Shown: positions 45,267 to 53,844, numbered from the stretch's first letter. The stretch is DNA of 64,000 nt from CAZAFC01 sp964484675 (GCA_964484675.1 CAZAFC010000002.1:151527-215526), one strand, 5' to 3'. Notes: generated by a model not told the origin, from the letters alone. Numbers and translations: made by a program.

Positions 45267-45416
45267 ATGATAACAGATGCGACCTGGTATGTAAAGACGG
45301 TCAAGGGCTGGATTCTTTCATATCGAGCCTACCCCATATTCAAATATCTATGCAAGAAGAACTGGGATTTTGTACGCGCCAAAAAACTACCATTGTGGCA
45401 ACCCGCGAAATGCTAG
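45267..45416 (+). CDS. Candidate small protein, 49 residues
   Basis: ATG to TAG, starting MITDATWYVKTVKGWILSY. The peptide is rich in Trp, Tyr and Lys with a few hydrophobic stretches and a C-terminal Cys. TATACT lies 5 nt before the ATG, so the mRNA would be leaderless. I do not recognise it. Its stop falls 13 nt before the convergent stop of the thioredoxin-fold gene, so it neatly fills the gap. Confidence 0.35.
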   Translation: MITDATWYVKTVKGWILSYRAYPIFKYLCKKNWDFVRAKKLPLWQPAKC

Positions 45417-45429
45417 GCGCTCGAGAGAA

Positions 45430-45699
45430 TTACTCATACATATAGCCGAGGACTTCGTCTATCAGAGGCAGGTCACTACCTTGCCATACGTTTAAAACCG
45501 AACCGTCATTGGCAAGAGCTAAAATAGCTGGATACGACATAATCTCATATAATGCTGCAGTAGTGGCACCTTCGCGAGTATTCAGACTGAGCAATTCGAG
45601 ACGCGAACCCAGGTCATGCTGTCGCTGAAGGTCTCGAGCGAATGTCTCAACAAGAGTCGCCTGCTCTGAATCCGGTCTGTAAAGGATAAGCAACTTCAT
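45430..45699 (-). CDS. Thioredoxin-fold protein without active-site cysteines
   Basis: 89 residues from MKLLILYRPDSEQ. The beta-alpha-beta start, the cis-Pro region (SYPAILAL) and the DGSVLNVWQG turn resemble thioredoxin, but there is no Cys at all (RPDSEQ where CxxC would be). It cannot be a disulfide reductase and may be a binding module. The start is preceded by TATTCT with a 6-nt gap. It is immediately downstream of nrdJ but separated by a terminator. Confidence 0.65.
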   Translation of the reverse strand: MKLLILYRPDSEQATLVETFARDLQRQHDLGSRLELLSLNTREGATTAALYEIMSYPAILALANDGSVLNVWQGSDLPLIDEVLGYMYE

Positions 45700-45705
45700 A
45701 CTGCC

Positions 45706-45735
45706 AGAATACCATGACGCACGAAAAAACAACAA
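45706..45735 (-). promoter_or_regulatory. Promoter for the thioredoxin-fold gene
   Basis: TTGTTG (45730-45735), 18-nt spacer, TATTCT (45706-45711) on the minus strand, ending 6 nt before the ATG. The -35 lies in the last bases of the nrdJ terminator. Confidence 0.5.
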
Positions 45736-45763
45736 TCGTCCGCACTACATACGGACGATTGTT
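45723..45763 (-). terminator. Hairpin terminator after nrdJ
   Basis: A 12-bp stem (AACAATCGTCCG and complement, 45731-45763) with a 9-nt loop, then GTTTTTT on the minus strand. Confidence 0.85.
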
Positions 45764-45780
45764 TGTTGCAAGTTGTTGTT

Positions 45781-48576
45781 CTAGCTACAACCGGTTGTAG
45801 ATCCACAACTCGAGCACACGTAGCAACTTCCTGCACGCTGTGTTTGGTTGCCGCAGTTATAGCAGAGCGGCGCGGCGCTATCGACCTTATTTTCGCTCGC
45901 CGAAACACCCTTGACGGTCGGCGTTACGGGCTCGGGACTAACGAGATGCTCAACTGATTCAACCAGGCGACCATCCGCAGACTTATCATCGGTCAAAAGC
46001 GTCGTCTGAAGCTCAGGCATGTCTTCCAGGGAAGCCAATCCAAGCTCAAGGCGATCATCAAAGCTCAGATAATCAAGTGCCAATCGGCGGAAAATGTAAT
46101 CCGTGATCGAACTTGCCGTACGAATGTCGGGGTCATCAGTAATGCCGGAAGGCGCAAAACTTGTACTCATCATGCTTTTGACGTAGCTGCGCAATGGCAC
46201 GCCGTACTGCAAGCCATGGCTCACCGAAATGGCAAAGGAATCCATGAGGCCCGAAAGCGTCGACCCTTGCTTGGATGCGCTAATGAAGAGCTCACCCGGC
46301 GTTCCATCTTCGTACTCGCTCACCGTAAAGAAGCCTTTGAGATCAGAGATCGCAAACTTATAGGTTTGGCTCGTTCGACGACGAGGCAACAAGCGGCGAA
46401 CGGCGCCCTTGAGAACGATCTTGTCGCTCGCCGCTTCAGCAGCAACGGGGCTGCTAGGTGCCGCAACAGGCGCAGGCTGAACAGCCTTATCTTCGGCGCG
46501 CTTCTTGCTTGAAAGCGGCTGTGCGACTTTACAATTGTCACGATAGATAGCAATAGCCTTGATGCCCATCTTCCAGGCATCAATGTGCAGCTGCTCGACT
46601 TCTTCAACCGTTGAGCGCTCAGGCATGTTGACTGTTTTACTGATCGCGCCCGAAATGAAAGGCTGAACGGCGGCCATCATTTTGACATGGCCAAGGTAGT
46701 GAATCGCGTTATCGCCCACAGCACACGCAAACACGTCCTGGTGCTCGGACTTCAGATGCGGCGCTTCAGCGGCAGAGCCATTTTCAAAAATGTGCTCTAC
46801 GATGTCGTCACTCTGCTGGCGGCTATAGCCGAGTGTCCTCAAAGCGCGAGGCACCGTCTGATTCACGATCGCCATGGAACCGCCCCCGACGAGATTCTTG
46901 TGCTTGACGAGCGAGAAGTCAGGCTCGATGCCGGTCGTGTCGCAGTCCATCATGAGCCCAATCGTACCCGTGGGTGCCAAAACGCTCGCTTGGGAATTAC
47001 GAACCCCGTACATCGTGCCGAGCTCGACAGCTTCGTCCCAGGCAAGTGTTGCGGCGTTCAGGAGATCTTCGGAGACGAGGCTGGCGTCAATTTTCGAAAC
47101 CTCGGATCGGTGCATGCGAAGTACTTTGAGCATTGCATCACGGTCCTTGCGGAAGCCGGCAAATGGGCCGACGCGATCGGCCAACTTAGCACTGGTCGCA
47201 TAGGCATGGCCAGTCATGAGCGCGGTAATTGCGGCTGCTTGTGCCCTACCTTCGGTTGAGTCATAGGGCAAACCTTGTGCCATCAGCAACGCACCAAGAT
47301 TGGCGTAGCCAAGACCCAATTCGCGGTATGCCTTAGCGTTTTTGGTAATTGATTCCGTCGGATATTCACTGTAGCCGACCAAAATCTCTTGCGCAGTGAA
47401 GATGAGCTCGACTGTGTGCTTGAAAGCCTCGACGTCAAAGGTGTTGTCATCGCGCAAATATTTCAACAAATTGATCGACGCCAAGTTACATGCGGAGTTA
47501 TCAAGGTGCATGTACTCTGAGCATGGGTTGCTGCCGTTGATACGGCCGGCGTTCGGCGAGGTGTGCCAACGATTGATCGTCGTGTCGAACTGCATACCAG
47601 GATCGGCGCACTCCCATGCGGCCTTGGCAAACTCGCGAAATAGCTCTCGAGCTTTCAAAACTTCAACTGTTTCACCCGTGGTAACTGATTTTAATTCCCA
47701 GTCACTGTCATTCTCGACAGCTTTCATGAACTCGTCGGTTACGCGAACTGAGTTATTGGCATTTTGGTACTGCACCGAGAAAATGTCTCGCCCATCGAGC
47801 GTCATATCAAATCCGCTCTCTTGCAGCGCGCGTGCCTTGCGCTCCTCGATCGCCTTGCACCAGATGAATTCAAGCACATCGGGGTGGTCAGCGTTCAGAA
47901 TAACCATTTTGGCGGCGCGGCGGGTTTTACCGCCACTCTTGATAGCGCCAGCGACCGAGTCAGCGCCACGCATAAAGCTTAAAGGCCCCGACGCACGACC
48001 AGCGCTCTTGCCCAAACGCTCCCGGCTCGAGCGAATCGTGCTCACATTCAAGCCAGAGCCCGAGCCACCCTTAAAGATCATTCCCTCTTCTTTGTACCAG
48101 TTCAGGATCGATTCCATCGTGTCTTCGACACCCAAAATAAAGCAAGCGCTTGCCTGCTGAGAACGCTCGGCCGCACCGATGTTAAACCAAACGGGCGAGT
48201 TAAAGGCCGCGCGCTGCGTCGCCAAAACATACTTCAGCTCTTCGCGGAACTCCTCAGCCTCAAGCTCGGACTCGAAGTAGCCTTCTTGCAGTCCCTGCCG
48301 AGTTACTGTGTCGACAACTCGATTGATCAATGTCTTAAGCGAAGCTTCGCGCTCGGACGTACCGGGAGTACCGGTGAAGTATTTTTGCGCGACAATATTG
48401 ATCGCGTTGAGTGACCAACCTTCCGGAAATGCAATATTGCGCTGCTCAAACACCGTCTTACCCGTCGCTGGGTTGGTAATAATTGAGTCTTGCTTCGACC
48501 ATTTGAGCTGATCGTACGCTTTGGTTTTGGGCTTAGTGAATAATCTCCCAAAGCCAAGACTGGTTGTTTGTCCCAT
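45781..48576 (-). CDS. nrdJ: Adenosylcobalamin-dependent (class II) ribonucleotide reductase
   Basis: 931 residues from MGQTTSLGFGRLF. The core has SACFILG, the active-site loop NPCSEYMHLDNSACNLAS and APTGTIGLMMDCDT, all typical of class II enzymes. The C-terminal tail has a zinc-ribbon-like cysteine cluster (CYNCGNQ...CYVCSSCGSTTGC) that delivers electrons. It makes dNTP precursors without oxygen and needs vitamin B12 coenzyme. No nrdB-type radical subunit is present. GAGGGGAA precedes this ATG; a longer in-frame start at 48669 is less likely. nrdR is directly upstream. Confidence 0.94.
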   Translation of the reverse strand: MGQTTSLGFGRLFTKPKTKAYDQLKWSKQDSIITNPATGKTVFEQRNIAFPEGWSLNAINIVAQKYFTGTPGTSEREASLKTLINRVVDTVTRQGLQEGYFESELEAEEFREELKYVLATQRAAFNSPVWFNIGAAERSQQASACFILGVEDTMESILNWYKEEGMIFKGGSGSGLNVSTIRSSRERLGKSAGRASGPLSFMRGADSVAGAIKSGGKTRRAAKMVILNADHPDVLEFIWCKAIEERKARALQESGFDMTLDGRDIFSVQYQNANNSVRVTDEFMKAVENDSDWELKSVTTGETVEVLKARELFREFAKAAWECADPGMQFDTTINRWHTSPNAGRINGSNPCSEYMHLDNSACNLASINLLKYLRDDNTFDVEAFKHTVELIFTAQEILVGYSEYPTESITKNAKAYRELGLGYANLGALLMAQGLPYDSTEGRAQAAAITALMTGHAYATSAKLADRVGPFAGFRKDRDAMLKVLRMHRSEVSKIDASLVSEDLLNAATLAWDEAVELGTMYGVRNSQASVLAPTGTIGLMMDCDTTGIEPDFSLVKHKNLVGGGSMAIVNQTVPRALRTLGYSRQQSDDIVEHIFENGSAAEAPHLKSEHQDVFACAVGDNAIHYLGHVKMMAAVQPFISGAISKTVNMPERSTVEEVEQLHIDAWKMGIKAIAIYRDNCKVAQPLSSKKRAEDKAVQPAPVAAPSSPVAAEAASDKIVLKGAVRRLLPRRRTSQTYKFAISDLKGFFTVSEYEDGTPGELFISASKQGSTLSGLMDSFAISVSHGLQYGVPLRSYVKSMMSTSFAPSGITDDPDIRTASSITDYIFRRLALDYLSFDDRLELGLASLEDMPELQTTLLTDDKSADGRLVESVEHLVSPEPVTPTVKGVSASENKVDSAAPLCYNCGNQTQRAGSCYVCSSCGSTTGCS

Positions 48577-48690
48577 TTTGTTCCCCTCACTCGTTTGCGC
48601 ATAAAACAGATCGTCTCTTTTCTGTTCTATGCTTCTAATTGTTTTTGATGTGTTTGTTAGAGCCCTCACGCACTCTCAGAAGCGTTGCTA

Positions 48691-48738
48691 GCTCCCCTCG
48701 CATTTCTGCTTGCTGTTTGGCAAAAAAGCAAGGGGAGC
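48691..48738 (-). other. RNA hairpin between nrdR and nrdJ
   Basis: An 11-bp stem (GCTCCCCTTGC pairing with GCGAGGGGAGC on the minus strand, with one G-U pair) and a 26-nt loop, just after the nrdR stop. The G-U pair works only in minus-strand RNA. No U-tract follows the stem, so it is not a plain terminator. Confidence 0.5.
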
Positions 48739-48748
48739 CAACTAATTC

Positions 48749-49222
48749 CTAGATATCTGAGCTTGCGGCCGTGTGTTCTTTGATGACCGAAAGCGCTTTT
48801 TCAAAGCCTTCGATATCAGAAAATCTCTGATATACACTTGCAAATCGCACATAGGCAACCTCATTCAAGCGCACCAAATGCTCCATCACGAGGTCACCGA
48901 TCTTTGAGGCCGGCACCTCCGGCTCGCCACATGCGTAGAGTTTTTGCTCGACCTCCGACACAAGATGCTCGAGCTGCATGTTCGTAACGGATGTCTTCTG
49001 GCAAGCCCGATACAGCCCAGCCAGTAATTTTTCTCGGCTGAACAGCTGCCCCGTGCCGTCACTCTTGATGACAACAAGTTGGGGGCGCTCACTTCGCTCA
49101 TAGGTGGTAAATCGATAACCGCACTCCATGCACGCACGACGCCGACGGATAGCTTCGCCGTCAGAGGCGTCTCGCGATTCAATAACCTTCGTGTCGCTCA
49201 TGTGACATTGGCTGCACTTCAT
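48749..49222 (-). CDS. nrdR: Transcriptional repressor NrdR
   Basis: 157 residues: an N-terminal zinc ribbon (CSQC at 3-6, CMEC at 31-34) and an ATP-cone domain (about 48-138, QLVVIKSDGTGQLFSREKLL). It senses ATP/dATP and represses ribonucleotide reductase genes. A good palindromic site lies in its own leader (49254-49267). nrdJ lies 172 nt downstream. Confidence 0.96.
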   Translation of the reverse strand: MKCSQCHMSDTKVIESRDASDGEAIRRRRACMECGYRFTTYERSERPQLVVIKSDGTGQLFSREKLLAGLYRACQKTSVTNMQLEHLVSEVEQKLYACGEPEVPASKIGDLVMEHLVRLNEVAYVRFASVYQRFSDIEGFEKALSVIKEHTAASSDI

Positions 49223-49253
49223 GTCATACCTCCTGCACTTCTCAACGTGCTAT

Positions 49254-49267
49254 CACCATATATGGTG
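49254..49267 (-). promoter_or_regulatory. NrdR-box-like palindrome
   Basis: CACCATATATGGTG is a perfect 14-bp palindrome close to the NrdR box (C-w-A-t-A-T-a-T-w-G core). It sits about 6-19 nt downstream of the predicted start of transcription. NrdR boxes usually come in pairs; I see no convincing second copy. Confidence 0.65.
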
Positions 49268-49279
49268 CTTGTGCTATTC

Positions 49280-49308
49280 ATAATAGCCCCACTATTAGCG
49301 CGTTGCAA
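49280..49308 (-). promoter_or_regulatory. Promoter for nrdR
   Basis: TTGCAA (49303-49308), 17-nt spacer, TATTAT (49280-49285) on the minus strand. Confidence 0.6.
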
Positions 49309-49339
49309 TGATATTTTGGTTGTATTAATTAGTACGAGA

Positions 49340-50662
49340 TTAGTCTTTTGTATCTGTTGAATCGGTATCTTCGTCGTGACGTCGCTTTGTAAGGCGGCGC
49401 AAGAATGAAGGCTTCTCAAGCTCAGCGTCCAGGCCAGTCGCGACAATAGGGCCTCCCGACAGACTGTCCGCGCGGTCGGTTGCCGGTTCGTCGTCCTCAA
49501 TCGTCCAAATGTTTGGCATGGCGTCTGATTTAAAATCAGTAGCCGGGCTATCTTGCGCAAGCGAGAGATCCATTGCGGACATGTCGGCGTCATCGTCCTG
49601 GGCTTGACCCTGCGCCGATTGATCGGCCGGAAGGTTCACCGCAGATACAGTTGGCGTGCCGGTCAGGGGCACATCCTCTACTGCCTTTTGATGGCGATTG
49701 GCAAAATACGAAGCGTCAAACCCTGTCGCAACCACCGTAATGATAACTTCGCCATCAAGCTTGTCGTCGATAGTGGCACCGAAGATAATGTTGGCGTCAG
49801 AATCCGCAGCACTGGTAATAGCTTCGGCCGCTTGATTGATCTCGTGCATCGAGAGATCGTTGCCGCCGATAACGTTAAAGAGAATGCCGCGCGCGCCATC
49901 GATGGAAACCTCCAGCAATGGCGAATCGATGGCCTGCTGAGCTGCATTAGTGGCACGATTTTCGCCCGCAGCCCGACCAATGCCCATCAAGGCTGAACCA
50001 GCGTTAGTCATCACGGCTTTCACATCGGCAAAGTCAAGATTGATAAGTCCATGCACCGTAATCAGGTCGGATATGCCCTGGACGCCTTGGCGGAGAACAT
50101 CGTCGGCAACCTTGAATGCTTCCATAAGCGGCGTATGACGGTCAATGGTTTGTAGAAGACGATCGTTGGGAATAATAATCAATGTGTCGACGGCATTGCG
50201 CAAATTCTCAATTGCCGAATCGGCATTGCGGCGGCGCTTTTCACCTTCAAAAGCAAATGGCTTAGTAGCAAATCCAACCACCAGGATGCCCATTTCTTTC
50301 GCGATCCGCGCAACTACATGGCCGGCACCGCTGCCCGTTCCACCGCCGGCGCCAAGGGTAACGAACACCATGTCAGCGCCTTCGATCGCCTTTTTAATTT
50401 CGTCCGCTGATTCTGTGGCAGCCTGCTGACCGACCGATGGATCCGCGCCTGCGCCGAGTCCTCGGGTGGCGTCTTTTCCTATATGTATTTTGACGGGTGC
50501 CTTGGAGTGATGCAATGCTTGAGCATCAGTATTGACAACGATGAATTCGACGCCATCTACCCCCGATTCAATCATACGATTAATAGCGGCACCACCGGCA
50601 CCACCAACGCCAATGACCTTGATTCGCGCAAATGTTTCTATGGCCGGTGCGACTTGAGGCAT
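49340..50662 (-). CDS. ftsZ: Cell division protein FtsZ
   Basis: 440 residues: tubulin-like GTPase with the GAGGGTGSG loop and the synergy loop (NLDFADVKAVMTNAGSALMGIG), a disordered acidic linker (about 330-420) and a C-terminal tail (PSFLRRLTKRRHDEDTDSTDTKD) that is unlike the canonical FtsA/SepF-binding peptide. It forms the Z ring. Its promoter is at 50705-50733. Confidence 0.97.
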   Translation of the reverse strand: MPQVAPAIETFARIKVIGVGGAGGAAINRMIESGVDGVEFIVVNTDAQALHHSKAPVKIHIGKDATRGLGAGADPSVGQQAATESADEIKKAIEGADMVFVTLGAGGGTGSGAGHVVARIAKEMGILVVGFATKPFAFEGEKRRRNADSAIENLRNAVDTLIIIPNDRLLQTIDRHTPLMEAFKVADDVLRQGVQGISDLITVHGLINLDFADVKAVMTNAGSALMGIGRAAGENRATNAAQQAIDSPLLEVSIDGARGILFNVIGGNDLSMHEINQAAEAITSAADSDANIIFGATIDDKLDGEVIITVVATGFDASYFANRHQKAVEDVPLTGTPTVSAVNLPADQSAQGQAQDDDADMSAMDLSLAQDSPATDFKSDAMPNIWTIEDDEPATDRADSLSGGPIVATGLDAELEKPSFLRRLTKRRHDEDTDSTDTKD

Positions 50663-50704
50663 AGTAGCTGTAAACCCTCTCTTATCTTCACGTTATGCTT
50701 TAAG

Positions 50705-50733
50705 AGTATACGCTACCTCAGTGTCGAGTTCAA
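50705..50733 (-). promoter_or_regulatory. Promoter for ftsZ
   Basis: TTGAAC (50728-50733), 17-nt spacer, TATACT (50705-50710) on the minus strand, giving a leader of about 35 nt. ftsZ therefore need not depend on ftsA transcription. Confidence 0.6.
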
Positions 50734-50795
50734 CAAATTTGCACAGATATTCATGACAATCTTGTTGTCGAATACTTTGTGTGTGCGGAGTAATG

Positions 50796-52028
50796 CTACT
50801 TAAATTTTCGCAACAGGTTGTCAACAAAATTTAGTGCTCGGGCCGTTGATTGGTTGCCATGAACAGTGGTGGATTCGGGCGTCAAAAACATATCCAGCAT
50901 CATGAGACCAACCGCCGAGGCATAGCTTGGATCAGCAACGGTGTCAACCAAGCCAGTAACCGATCGTAATTTGCCGACGCGAGATGCGAGCTGCAATTTT
51001 TCCTTGGCGAAATCAGCAATTCCCGGCAACTTTGCAGTGCCGCCAACCAACACAACGCCGCCGGGCAATTTATGAGCACGATGAATTCGCGCCAGCTCTT
51101 TGTTGACATACTCGAAAAGTTCATCGACGCGCGCCTCAGTAATCATAGCTATTTCTTCAGCGTCGAAGGTATATTCTCCGCCCTCGGCCTTCCCGCGAAC
51201 CGTGTGCGCACTCTTCGCGGGAAGCAATGTAGCGTGCTTTATTTTCACCAGCTCGGCAATATCTAGATCAGTCTTGAGTCCAATAGCCAAATCATTCGTA
51301 ATATGCGAACCGCCAATTGGCAAAACGGCCACGTGCTGGACTTCGCCGTCCTCAATAACCACGATGTTTGTCGTGCCTGCGCCTATATCGAGCAGCACTG
51401 TTCCAGCCTCTTTTTGTTGACGATCGAGGACTGCTTCAGCTGCGCCGAGGCTTGAAAGCGTGTGCATACGTGGCGTGACTTGCGCTTTCTCAAGCGCCAT
51501 ATCAAGATTCCGCAAGTTAGGTGTTGCAGCAGTAACGATATGTGTATCTACCTCGAGTCGTACGCCGTGCATGCCAACCGGATCCTTAATATTGCCTTGG
51601 CCATCAAGTCGGTAATTTTTGGCAAAAATCTGAATAATTTCAAGGTTCGTCGGCAATTGCACAATGGCCGCCGCCTCTTCGACGCGCAAGCGATCGTCCT
51701 GAGTGATTTCACGATTGGCGGCGCTAATTGCAATGACGCCTCGAGAATTCATGCCCGAAACATGCGAGCCATTAATATTAACTGCGGCGCTGTGAATGCG
51801 TATCCCCGAAAGACGTTCGGCTTCTGTAACTGCCTGGACAATCGCTTCGGCGGCATCCTCAATATGGACAACAATGCCACGCCGCATACCTAAATTACGC
51901 GCATACCCGTGGCCCAGTACCGACAATTTGCCAGGATTATTAGGATCAGCCATACCGACAACACAACGGACAGCGCTCGTGCCGATATCAAGCCCAACGT
52001 ATGTTTGAGGAGTTGAAGAGCCATGCAT
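50796..52028 (-). CDS. ftsA: Cell division protein FtsA
   Basis: 410 residues: actin-like ATPase (TYVGLDIGTSAVRCVVG, TVLLDIGAGTTNIVVIEDGE, PGGVVLVGGTAKLPG) with the FtsA 1C subdomain and a C-terminal amphipathic helix (ARALNFVDNLLRKFK) that tethers FtsZ to the membrane. TATACT ends 8 nt before the ATG at 52028, so the mRNA is nearly leaderless. Confidence 0.96.
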   Translation of the reverse strand: MHGSSTPQTYVGLDIGTSAVRCVVGMADPNNPGKLSVLGHGYARNLGMRRGIVVHIEDAAEAIVQAVTEAERLSGIRIHSAAVNINGSHVSGMNSRGVIAISAANREITQDDRLRVEEAAAIVQLPTNLEIIQIFAKNYRLDGQGNIKDPVGMHGVRLEVDTHIVTAATPNLRNLDMALEKAQVTPRMHTLSSLGAAEAVLDRQQKEAGTVLLDIGAGTTNIVVIEDGEVQHVAVLPIGGSHITNDLAIGLKTDLDIAELVKIKHATLLPAKSAHTVRGKAEGGEYTFDAEEIAMITEARVDELFEYVNKELARIHRAHKLPGGVVLVGGTAKLPGIADFAKEKLQLASRVGKLRSVTGLVDTVADPSYASAVGLMMLDMFLTPESTTVHGNQSTARALNFVDNLLRKFK

Positions 52029-52036
52029 ATGCAGGC

Positions 52037-52042
52037 AGTATA
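52037..52042 (-). promoter_or_regulatory. -10 hexamer for ftsA
   Basis: TATACT on the minus strand with an 8-nt gap to ATG 52028. Confidence 0.55.
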
Positions 52043-52073
52043 CCGCCTATGTTTGTTTTACGGCAAGTCGAGT

Positions 52074-52826
52074 TTATAGTTTAGTGAGGATCTCGTGACC
52101 GTTTGGAGTAACAAGAACCGTGTGCTCAAACTGCGCAGACCAACTTCCGTCCGCTGAATACAATGTCCACCCATCGCGACCCTCGTAAATCGCTGGGCTC
52201 CCTAACGTTGTAATTGGCTCGACGGCAATGGTCATGCCGGCCTCGAGTATCGGACCCTTGCCTGCCTTGCCATAATTTGGCACCTCTGGATCTTCATGCA
52301 GCTCATGGCCGACACCATGGCCAACCAGCTCCCGCACAATGCCCAAGCGATAACGCTTGAGACACTGTTCAACAGCGGCAGAAATGTCTCCGACCCTACA
52401 GCCAGCACGCACAACTTCCAGCCCCGCATAAAGCGCTTGTTCGGTTCCTTCAATCAATCGCTTGGTATCTGGTGTTGTTTTATTATCAATGCATATTGTG
52501 ATGCCGGCGTCAGTAATCAACCCCTTGTAGCGAACACCGAAATCAAAATTTACAACGTCTCCCGCCTTGAATGGCACATTGTCGGGGATGCTGTGTTGCA
52601 CGCGATCATTCACAGAAATACAAATAATATCCGGGTAGCCATAGAAACCCAAAAACGCCGGCTGGCCGCCAAGCGCCCGGAGCTCTTGCTTGGCCATGGC
52701 AGCCATATCGTTTGGGGTTAGACCGGCAGTAGCCTTCTTGCGCATAAGGTCGAGTACAAGGGCAAGCATCCTGCCGCCCTCACGCATCGCAGTAATTTCG
52801 GCATCCGTCTTGGGTGAGGTCATCAT
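52074..52826 (-). CDS. map: Methionine aminopeptidase, type I
   Basis: 250 residues with the five metal ligands in the usual contexts (VNFDFGVRYKGLITDAGIT, GHGVGHELHEDP, TIAVEPITTLG, FEHTVLVT). It removes the N-terminal Met after deformylation. No N-terminal SH3-binding zinc extension. ATG 52826 or 52823 can start it. It is 26 nt after adk. Confidence 0.96.
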   Translation of the reverse strand: MMTSPKTDAEITAMREGGRMLALVLDLMRKKATAGLTPNDMAAMAKQELRALGGQPAFLGFYGYPDIICISVNDRVQHSIPDNVPFKAGDVVNFDFGVRYKGLITDAGITICIDNKTTPDTKRLIEGTEQALYAGLEVVRAGCRVGDISAAVEQCLKRYRLGIVRELVGHGVGHELHEDPEVPNYGKAGKGPILEAGMTIAVEPITTLGSPAIYEGRDGWTLYSADGSWSAQFEHTVLVTPNGHEILTKL

Positions 52827-52852
52827 ACTTTATGATCTACCGTTTAGAGGAA

Positions 52853-53383
52853 CTAGTCAATGCACTTAAGAATAGCGTCGTGAACGACTCGCGGCTGCTG
52901 AGCGGCATCAATGTCGCAAACTTTGATTCCTTCTGTGCGGAAATGATCGAGAATCGGCAATGTTGAGGCGCGATATTCTTCAAAACGATGCGAAATAGCC
53001 TCGTTAGTATCATCGACACGTCCGCGGGACATAAGTCGCTCGCGCACTACCGCCTCAGAAGCAGAGAGATTTATGACAGCCGTAAGCTTGAAACGGCCGT
53101 CGTGAACTTGTTTAATAAGCCAGTTGGCTTGCGGAATTGTGCGAGGAAAGCCGTCGAGTACAAATTCCTGCGTGGGATCAATAAGCTCAAAAACTTTGTC
53201 CAAGATTATAATCATCTCTTCATCGCTTAAGAGCTTCCCTTGCAGCATTTCGTGCCGGCGCTTACCGGTCACCAAAACGCGCAAGATTTCACCAGTCGAG
53301 ATCCACGCATAGCCATGTTCGTCTGCCAAAATCTTCCCTTGCATGCTTTTGCCAGCGCCAGCCACACCAGTAAGAATTATCAT
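52853..53383 (-). CDS. adk: Adenylate kinase, short form
   Basis: 176 residues with P-loop GVAGAGKS (6-13), DGFPRT and RGRVDDTNEAISHRF. The long LID insertion and its zinc Cys are absent, as in short-type kinases. It balances AMP, ADP and ATP. Its ATG overlaps the yqeY stop in ATGA. Confidence 0.92.
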   Translation of the reverse strand: MIILTGVAGAGKSMQGKILADEHGYAWISTGEILRVLVTGKRRHEMLQGKLLSDEEMIIILDKVFELIDPTQEFVLDGFPRTIPQANWLIKQVHDGRFKLTAVINLSASEAVVRERLMSRGRVDDTNEAISHRFEEYRASTLPILDHFRTEGIKVCDIDAAQQPRVVHDAILKCID

Positions 53384-53838
53384 CCCCTTGCAAGCCTTTC
53401 TTTTACGCTCCGTGCAATCCGAGCACCGTCGGCCTTGCCGCCGGCCTTTTCCTTAACAGCGGCAATTACTCGACCCATTGCCTGCATATCCGTCGCATCG
53501 AGCTCCGCAATAACGGCGTCTACTAGGTCGGCGAGCTCGTTATCGGCCATTTGGACCGGCAGGTAGCCATCAATAATCTCTTTTTCTGCCAGTTCTGCAG
53601 CAGCCTTGTCCGGGCCACCACCTTGGGCGTAGAGCTCGGCGCTCTCTTGCCGCTTTTTTGACTCTTTGGCAAAGAGGGCAAGAATCTCATCATCAGGCAG
53701 GCCAGATTCCCGGACACCTTGAGCTACTTCTGCATACAGAATGACACTCTTTAGACCACGAAGTGTTGTGACACGATTCGTATTTCCAGAGAGCATTGCT
53801 TGTTTGATATCTTGTTCGAGTTGCTGCTTCAGCGGCAT
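53380..53838 (-). CDS. yqeY: YqeY/GatB-like tRNA amidotransferase-domain protein
   Basis: 152 residues, the stand-alone helical YqeY domain related to the GatB tail (TTLRGLKSVILYAEVAQGV, AMGRVIAAVKEKAGGKADGARI). Its exact role is unknown; the family binds tRNA. It follows rpsU by 6 nt, as in many bacteria. Confidence 0.93.
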   Translation of the reverse strand: MPLKQQLEQDIKQAMLSGNTNRVTTLRGLKSVILYAEVAQGVRESGLPDDEILALFAKESKKRQESAELYAQGGGPDKAAAELAEKEIIDGYLPVQMADNELADLVDAVIAELDATDMQAMGRVIAAVKEKAGGKADGARIARSVKERLARG

Positions 53839-53844
53839 GACAGA

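Noticed and set aside
47667..47680. TGTTTCACCCGTGG as a parS site for ParB
   Set aside because: Matches only half of the TGTTTCACGTGAAACA palindrome and lies in the nrdJ coding region.
48577..48748. A cobalamin riboswitch upstream of nrdJ
   Set aside because: The region is too short and I could not find the B12-box or the multi-helix layout; only one hairpin is visible.
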